DNA of 9,103 bases from an uncultured Bryobacterales bacterium. GTDB taxonomy: Bacteria > Acidobacteriota > Terriglobia > Bryobacterales > UBA6623. The position numbers were made by a program, and so were the translations under genes. Below the pieces are notes generated by a model. It saw nothing but the letters and a program-made list of their open reading frames with translations. It searched no databases and was not told where the DNA came from. This document shows, one piece after another, positions 6,984 to 9,103 of this stretch (its first letter is position 1; every line of letters starts with the position of its first letter). The DNA lies in the NCBI GenBank assembly GCA_946887065.1, contig CAMPKL010000102.1, positions 1-9,103 of the forward strand, written 5' to 3'.

Positions 6984-7016
6984 GAAGACCGGCGTGAACA
7001 ACAAGCCGCTCTTTTC

Positions 7017-7024
7017 AAGGAGGT
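7017..7024 (+). promoter_or_regulatory. Near-perfect Shine-Dalgarno site (AAGGAGGT)
   Basis: An eight-base anti-16S match lies seven bases before the ATG at 7032. It fixes the start of the very small DUF1328 gene, which would be easy to miss by length alone, and predicts high translation of the first gene of the stress operon. Confidence 0.8.
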
Positions 7025-7031
7025 TCAAACC

Positions 7032-7205
7032 ATGTTGGGATGGGCATTAACATTTTTGATCGTCGCGCTTCTGGCGGCCCTGTTTGGATTCGGCGGCCTC
7101 GCCGGAGCATCGGCCGGCATCGCGAAGATCTTGTTTTTCCTCTTCCTCGTGCTCTTCGTCGTTTCGATGATTGCGCGCGCAGTGCAGGGTAGATCCGTCG
7201 TCTGA
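7032..7205 (+). CDS. DUF1328 small membrane protein (57 aa)
   Basis: This short gene was read directly from the bases. Its product begins [20 protein letters not shown] and includes the family hallmark [15 protein letters not shown], then a second hydrophobic stretch ([14 protein letters not shown]). That gives two membrane helices, about residues 4-20 and 31-49, joined by a small-residue turn, and matches the usual size of DUF1328 (YtjA-like) proteins. The molecular function of the family is not established; members often sit beside CsbD-like and other general-stress genes, as here. It lies 48 bases before the CsbD gene on the same strand, with an excellent ribosome site and a candidate ECF promoter upstream. 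Family call is confident. Confidence 0.92.
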   Translation: MLGWALTFLIVALLAALFGFGGLAGASAGIAKILFFLFLVLFVVSMIARAVQGRSVV

Positions 7206-7253
7206 CGCTGCCTGTCCTAGGGCCCCCTGAACGGAAGAGAAGGAGAAACAACC

Positions 7254-7463
7254 ATGACAAACTGGGATCAAATTGAAGGTAACTGGAAACAATTCAAAGG
7301 CGCAGCCCGCGAACAGTGGGGCAAGCTGACGAACGACGACCTCGACGTGATCGGCGGGAGGCGCGACAAGCTTATTGGGAAAATCCAAGAGCGGTACGGT
7401 GTCGCGCGCGAGCAAGCCGAGAAGGAGGTCGAGGAATACCGCACACGCATGAGAACGGCGTAA
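7254..7463 (+). CDS. CsbD-family stress-response protein (69 aa)
   Basis: A full-length CsbD-like (YjbJ-type) protein. It opens with the typical N-W-D-Q-I-E-G-N-W-K-Q-F-K-G segment, continues with W-G-K-L-T-N-D-D-L, and ends in a charged helix (GKIQERYGVAREQAEKEVEEY). It is small, hydrophilic and mostly helical, with no signal peptide, so it is cytoplasmic. Family members in Bacillus and enterobacteria are abundant general-stress proteins without a known biochemical activity. AAGGAG at 7240-7245 is eight bases before the ATG. It is the middle gene of a probable three-gene operon, 17 bases before the secreted peptidoglycan-binding protein. Family call is confident; function is known only as stress-associated. 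Confidence 0.93.
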   Translation: MTNWDQIEGNWKQFKGAAREQWGKLTNDDLDVIGGRRDKLIGKIQERYGVAREQAEKEVEEYRTRMRTA

Positions 7464-7480
7464 CGCGGAAGGAGTGCATT

Positions 7481-7945
7481 ATGAGCAAACTGATTCGACA
7501 CGCCTTGCTGGCGCTCTCGATGGTCGTGGCCGGAGGAACTTCGGCGGCTTTGCAGGCCCAAGATAAGGACCGCGATGCCGCCGAGAAAGCCGGCGACGCC
7601 ACCGAAAAGGCCCTTGAGAAGGCCGGCGACGGCGCAGAAAAGGGACTTGACGCCACTGGCAAGGGCATCGGAACCGTCGTGGAAAAAACTACGCGCGGGG
7701 CCGTGAAGGCCGGCGATGCCATTGGTGATTTCTTTGATGACGATGTCGACAGAGACGATATCGATAAAGACGACGTCAAGGAAGTCCAAAAAGCGCTCAT
7801 GAACAAGGGCTACTACAACGGCCCGATTGATGGTGTTGCCGGAGACAAGACACGCTCCGGCGTGAAGGAGTTTCAGCAAGACGAAGATCTGCCCGCCACG
7901 GGCCGGATCAATGCTGCCACGCTCCAACGGTTGGACGTCGATTAA
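7481..7945 (+). CDS. Secreted peptidoglycan-binding protein with LEA-like 11-residue repeats (154 aa)
   Basis: Start 7481 is chosen because AAGGAG (7469-7474) lies six bases upstream and the product begins with a signal peptide (MSKLIRHALLALSMVVAGG, cleavage near QAQ at about residue 27). Starting further upstream would overlap the CsbD gene and hide the signal. Residues 35-78 are rich in Ala, Lys, Asp, Glu and Gly with an 11-residue period (EKAGDATEKAL, EKAGDGAEKGL, then looser copies). This resembles the helix repeat of group 3 LEA desiccation proteins. A short acidic stretch (DDDVDRDDIDKDD) leads to a C-terminal PG_binding_1 domain (VKEVQKALMNKGYYNGPIDG ending in LQRLDVD). It should lie in the periplasm attached to the cell wall. 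It is the last gene of the stress operon, followed by a strong terminator. The domain call is confident; the LEA comparison is inference from period and composition. Confidence 0.88.
   Translation: MSKLIRHALLALSMVVAGGTSAALQAQDKDRDAAEKAGDATEKALEKAGDGAEKGLDATGKGIGTVVEKTTRGAVKAGDAIGDFFDDDVDRDDIDKDDVKEVQKALMNKGYYNGPIDGVAGDKTRSGVKEFQQDEDLPATGRINAATLQRLDVD
7583..7648 (+). repeat. Tandem 33-base repeat encoding EKAGD 11-mers
   Basis: Two adjacent 33-base units (7583-7615 and 7616-7648) match at 27 of 33 bases and encode EKAGDATEKAL and EKAGDGAEKGL. Several of the differences change amino acids yet keep the charge and size pattern. Two weaker 11-residue units follow, so the segment probably grew by in-frame duplication. 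Confidence 0.7.
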
Positions 7946-7962
7946 GACGAACCCATCCGTTT

Positions 7963-8000
7963 GAGGGATCTGCTGGGGAGGCAGATCCCTCTTTGTTTTT
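7963..8000 (+). terminator. Strong intrinsic terminator of the stress operon
   Basis: A perfect 11-base-pair stem (GAGGGATCTGC at 7963-7973, GCAGATCCCTC at 7981-7991) closes a 7-base loop (TGGGGAG) and runs straight into TTTGTTTTT. It starts 17 bases after the stop of the peptidoglycan-binding gene and separates that operon from the sigma factor gene. Confidence 0.93.
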
Positions 8001-8080
8001 CCCTACAAAACTTCCGGGTAAACTTTTCCGACTTCGGCAACTATTGCCCTCTCCGCGCCCTGGCAAACACCGCAAGGTAC

Positions 8081-8136
8081 TGAAACCAGAGGGGGCTCTG
8101 ACTGGCGCCCTGGTTGCTACTCGGTAGGCCAGCGCC
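8081..8136 (+). promoter_or_regulatory. Leader of the sigma gene: TGAAAC motif and two stem-loops
   Basis: TGAAAC at 8081-8086 repeats the putative ECF -35 seen at the two other sites, but CTCTAC is not found 18 bases on, so autoregulation is not shown. Next to it is a short dyad (CAGAG 8087-8091, CTCTG 8096-8100). A larger stem pairs 8104-8108 plus 8111-8113 with 8129-8136 (GGCGC..TGG with CCAGCGCC, two bases bulged) and ends two bases before the GGAAGGA ribosome site. The rest of the 8001-8151 gap shows nothing else I can name. Confidence 0.3.
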
Positions 8137-8151
8137 CGGAAGGAAAAAGTT

Positions 8152-8655
8152 ATGACGGCCACAGATTACGCACAAGCCTACGAGAAAGGATTCCAAAATA
8201 CGGTCCGCTTTTTGTTGTCTCGCGGAGTAGAAGCCTCTACAGCGGAGGAATCGGCCCAAGCGGCGTGGGCACGCGGATGGGAAAAGCGCAAACACCTCAA
8301 AGAAGCCAAACGCGTCGTGCAGTGGGTAAACACGATTGCCCTTAACTATTTCCGCGGCCGCTATAGGAAAGAGAGCCGCGAGGAAGAACTACCGGTACGT
8401 GAGTTTTCCGTCAGCCCCGCGAACACCCTGGTGCGGGTCGATCTAACCAAGAGCGCGCAGTCTTGTTCCAAGAGTGACTGGCGCCTACTTACCGCCCACT
8501 ATGTGGCTGGTTACAGCAGTGACGAGATCGCCAAACAGACGGGCCTCAACCCGGTAACCGTCCGAGTGCGCATCTCGCGAGCCAAGTCAAAACTTAAGGT
8601 ATTTCTTACCTCCCAGACGCCTCAAATCGACGACCGGCTTGGGCTGCTGGCCTAA
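8152..8655 (+). CDS. ECF-type sigma-70 family RNA polymerase sigma factor (167 aa)
   Basis: A small two-domain sigma factor. Residues about 8-72 look like region 2 (GFQNTVRFLLSRGVEASTAEESAQAAWARGWEK, then a helix with VNTIALNYFRGRYRKE). A linker of about 35 residues follows. Residues about 108-156 form region 4, with a helix-turn-helix (GYSSDEIAKQTGLNPVTVRVRISRAKSKLK) that would read the -35. It has no region 1 or 3, no signal and no extra C-terminal domain. GGAAGGA lies seven bases before the ATG. No anti-sigma gene with a membrane helix is visible on either side, so activity may be set by transcription or by a partner elsewhere. Its neighbours on both sides share a candidate ECF promoter. 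Region 2 is divergent from textbook ECFs; region 4 makes the family call solid. Target genes are inference. Confidence 0.85.
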   Translation: MTATDYAQAYEKGFQNTVRFLLSRGVEASTAEESAQAAWARGWEKRKHLKEAKRVVQWVNTIALNYFRGRYRKESREEELPVREFSVSPANTLVRVDLTKSAQSCSKSDWRLLTAHYVAGYSSDEIAKQTGLNPVTVRVRISRAKSKLKVFLTSQTPQIDDRLGLLA

Positions 8656-8666
8656 GGCTGAATCCG

Positions 8667-8691
8667 CCGCGGGGGCTAACAGTCCCCGCGG
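8667..8691 (+). terminator. GC-rich hairpin after the sigma gene, terminator-like
   Basis: CCGCGGGGGC (8667-8676) pairs with GTCCCCGCGG (8682-8691) around the loop TAACA, giving ten pairs with one G-U. It lies 11 bases after the stop codon. The following bases (TCTTCCACA) are a poor U tract, so termination may be partial, letting some transcripts reach the PRC-barrel gene, or may depend on Rho. Confidence 0.6.
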
Positions 8692-8725
8692 TCTTCCACA
8701 TCCCGAGTTCACCCCAGTCGCGTGT

Positions 8726-8755
8726 TGAAACGAACGGCCTCACCGGTGTCTCTAC
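8726..8755 (+). promoter_or_regulatory. Candidate ECF-sigma promoter TGAAAC-N18-CTCTAC, PRC-barrel gene
   Basis: TGAAAC (8726-8731) and CTCTAC (8750-8755) are 18 bases apart, identical in sequence and spacing to the element before the stress operon. A caution is that the predicted start near 8761-8763 would put the ribosome site (GGGAGG, 8761-8766) at the very 5' end of the transcript, leaving almost no leader. Confidence 0.4.
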
Positions 8756-8775
8756 CCGTAGGGAGGGCGGCGTTC

Positions 8776-9103
8776 ATGGTGAGCTTGAAAGAAATGATCG
8801 GATTTGAAGTCGAGGCGGAAGACGGTTCCGCTGGACGGATTTCCGATTTTTTCCTCGAAGAGACGGACTGGAAGGTAGGCTACGCAGTCGTCTCCGTCGG
8901 GGGCTTCTTGTCTGGCGAGCGCTGGCTGGTTTCCGTCGCGGAATTGCGGCCGGCGGCCTCCGCAGCGGTCATGAAGACCCTTCGAAGCCGGGCCGAATTG
9001 GCTGCTCACTCGCCGCGGGGCTTGATCACCAAAGAAGAGGAAGGTTGGGCTTTAGCCCACGGCCATAGGCCGCCTACGGGAGACAGCGACTCCCAGGATC
9101 CCC
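8776..9103 (+). CDS. PRC-barrel domain protein, C-terminus outside window
   Basis: The frame is open from ATG at 8776 to the window edge (109 codons), so the gene is partial on the right. The first 75 or so residues are a PRC-barrel: SLKEMIGFEVEAEDGSAGRISDFFLEE, then a W-K-V-G-Y-A-V-V-S-V-G-G strand and GERWLVSVAEL. These are the standard SLKDLIG / DGxxGKVxDxLFD / WxVRYLVVD elements of stand-alone PRC-barrel proteins. No signal peptide is seen. Such proteins are small beta-barrel adaptors, often found with general-stress genes such as CsbD; their partner here is unknown. GGGAGG lies nine bases before the ATG. A second PRC domain could follow beyond the edge, as two-domain versions are common. 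Family call is confident. Confidence 0.85.
   Translation, partial: MVSLKEMIGFEVEAEDGSAGRISDFFLEETDWKVGYAVVSVGGFLSGERWLVSVAELRPAASAAVMKTLRSRAELAAHSPRGLITKEEEGWALAHGHRPPTGDSDSQDP

Noticed and set aside
7316..7480. Upstream extension of the peptidoglycan-binding protein to an ATG at 7316
   Set aside because: It would overlap most of the CsbD gene out of frame, add an Arg-rich segment before the signal peptide, and ignore the good ribosome site before 7481.
7268..7927. Minus-strand open frame of 219 codons across the CsbD and peptidoglycan-binding genes
   Set aside because: It covers two genes with strong ribosome sites and family matches and also crosses their intergenic gap. It has no ribosome site or domain of its own.
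8752..9009. Minus-strand open frame of 85 codons
   Set aside because: It is antisense to the PRC-barrel gene, whose family motifs and ribosome site are clear.

Overview
The window is GC-rich and densely coded. It reads as a chromosomal piece of a soil- or sediment-type Gram-negative bacterium, most plausibly Acidobacteriota (Bryobacter/Solibacter-like), with Planctomycetota as the main alternative. The pointers are leucine-rich-repeat (LRR) proteins with a T-x-I-T-D-x-G-L repeat, several Tat-exported enzymes, and small envelope-stress proteins next to an extracytoplasmic-function (ECF) sigma factor. This placement rests on gene style, not on a marker gene. No tRNA, rRNA, CRISPR array, transposase or integrase was seen, and no stretch over about 300 bases lacks a gene.

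Region 1 (1-2473, minus strand): two tandem genes for secreted LRR proteins, 11 bases apart. The upstream 666-residue protein looks like an internally duplicated version of the unit seen in the downstream, edge-truncated one.

Region 2 (2500-6928): three enzymes that all carry twin-arginine (Tat) signals. Two are paralogous PLP enzymes of the SelA-like / D-glucosaminate-6-phosphate ammonia-lyase (DgaE) family. They are convergent, and their stop codons overlap by four bases. The first also has a lipobox; the second has an extra C-terminal beta-rich domain of about 100 residues. Divergent from the second is a metal-dependent amidohydrolase of the EF0837/Atu3266 (COG3964) type. Cytoplasmic relatives of these two families are neighbours in other bacteria and act on amino-sugar or N-acyl/O-acyl substrates. 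The inference here is a catabolic module moved outside the cytoplasmic membrane, with unknown substrate.

Region 3 (6929-8000, plus strand): a compact probable operon of three stress-type genes: a DUF1328 two-helix membrane protein, a CsbD-family protein, and a secreted protein joining an 11-residue-repeat (LEA-like) segment to a peptidoglycan-binding domain. It ends in a strong intrinsic terminator.

Region 4 (8001-9103, plus strand): an ECF-type sigma factor with no adjacent anti-sigma gene, a GC-rich hairpin, and the start of a PRC-barrel protein that runs off the window. The same two-part element, TGAAAC-N18-CTCTAC, lies in front of the stress operon and in front of the PRC-barrel gene. 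The two loci may therefore form one regulon, possibly controlled by the sigma factor encoded between them.
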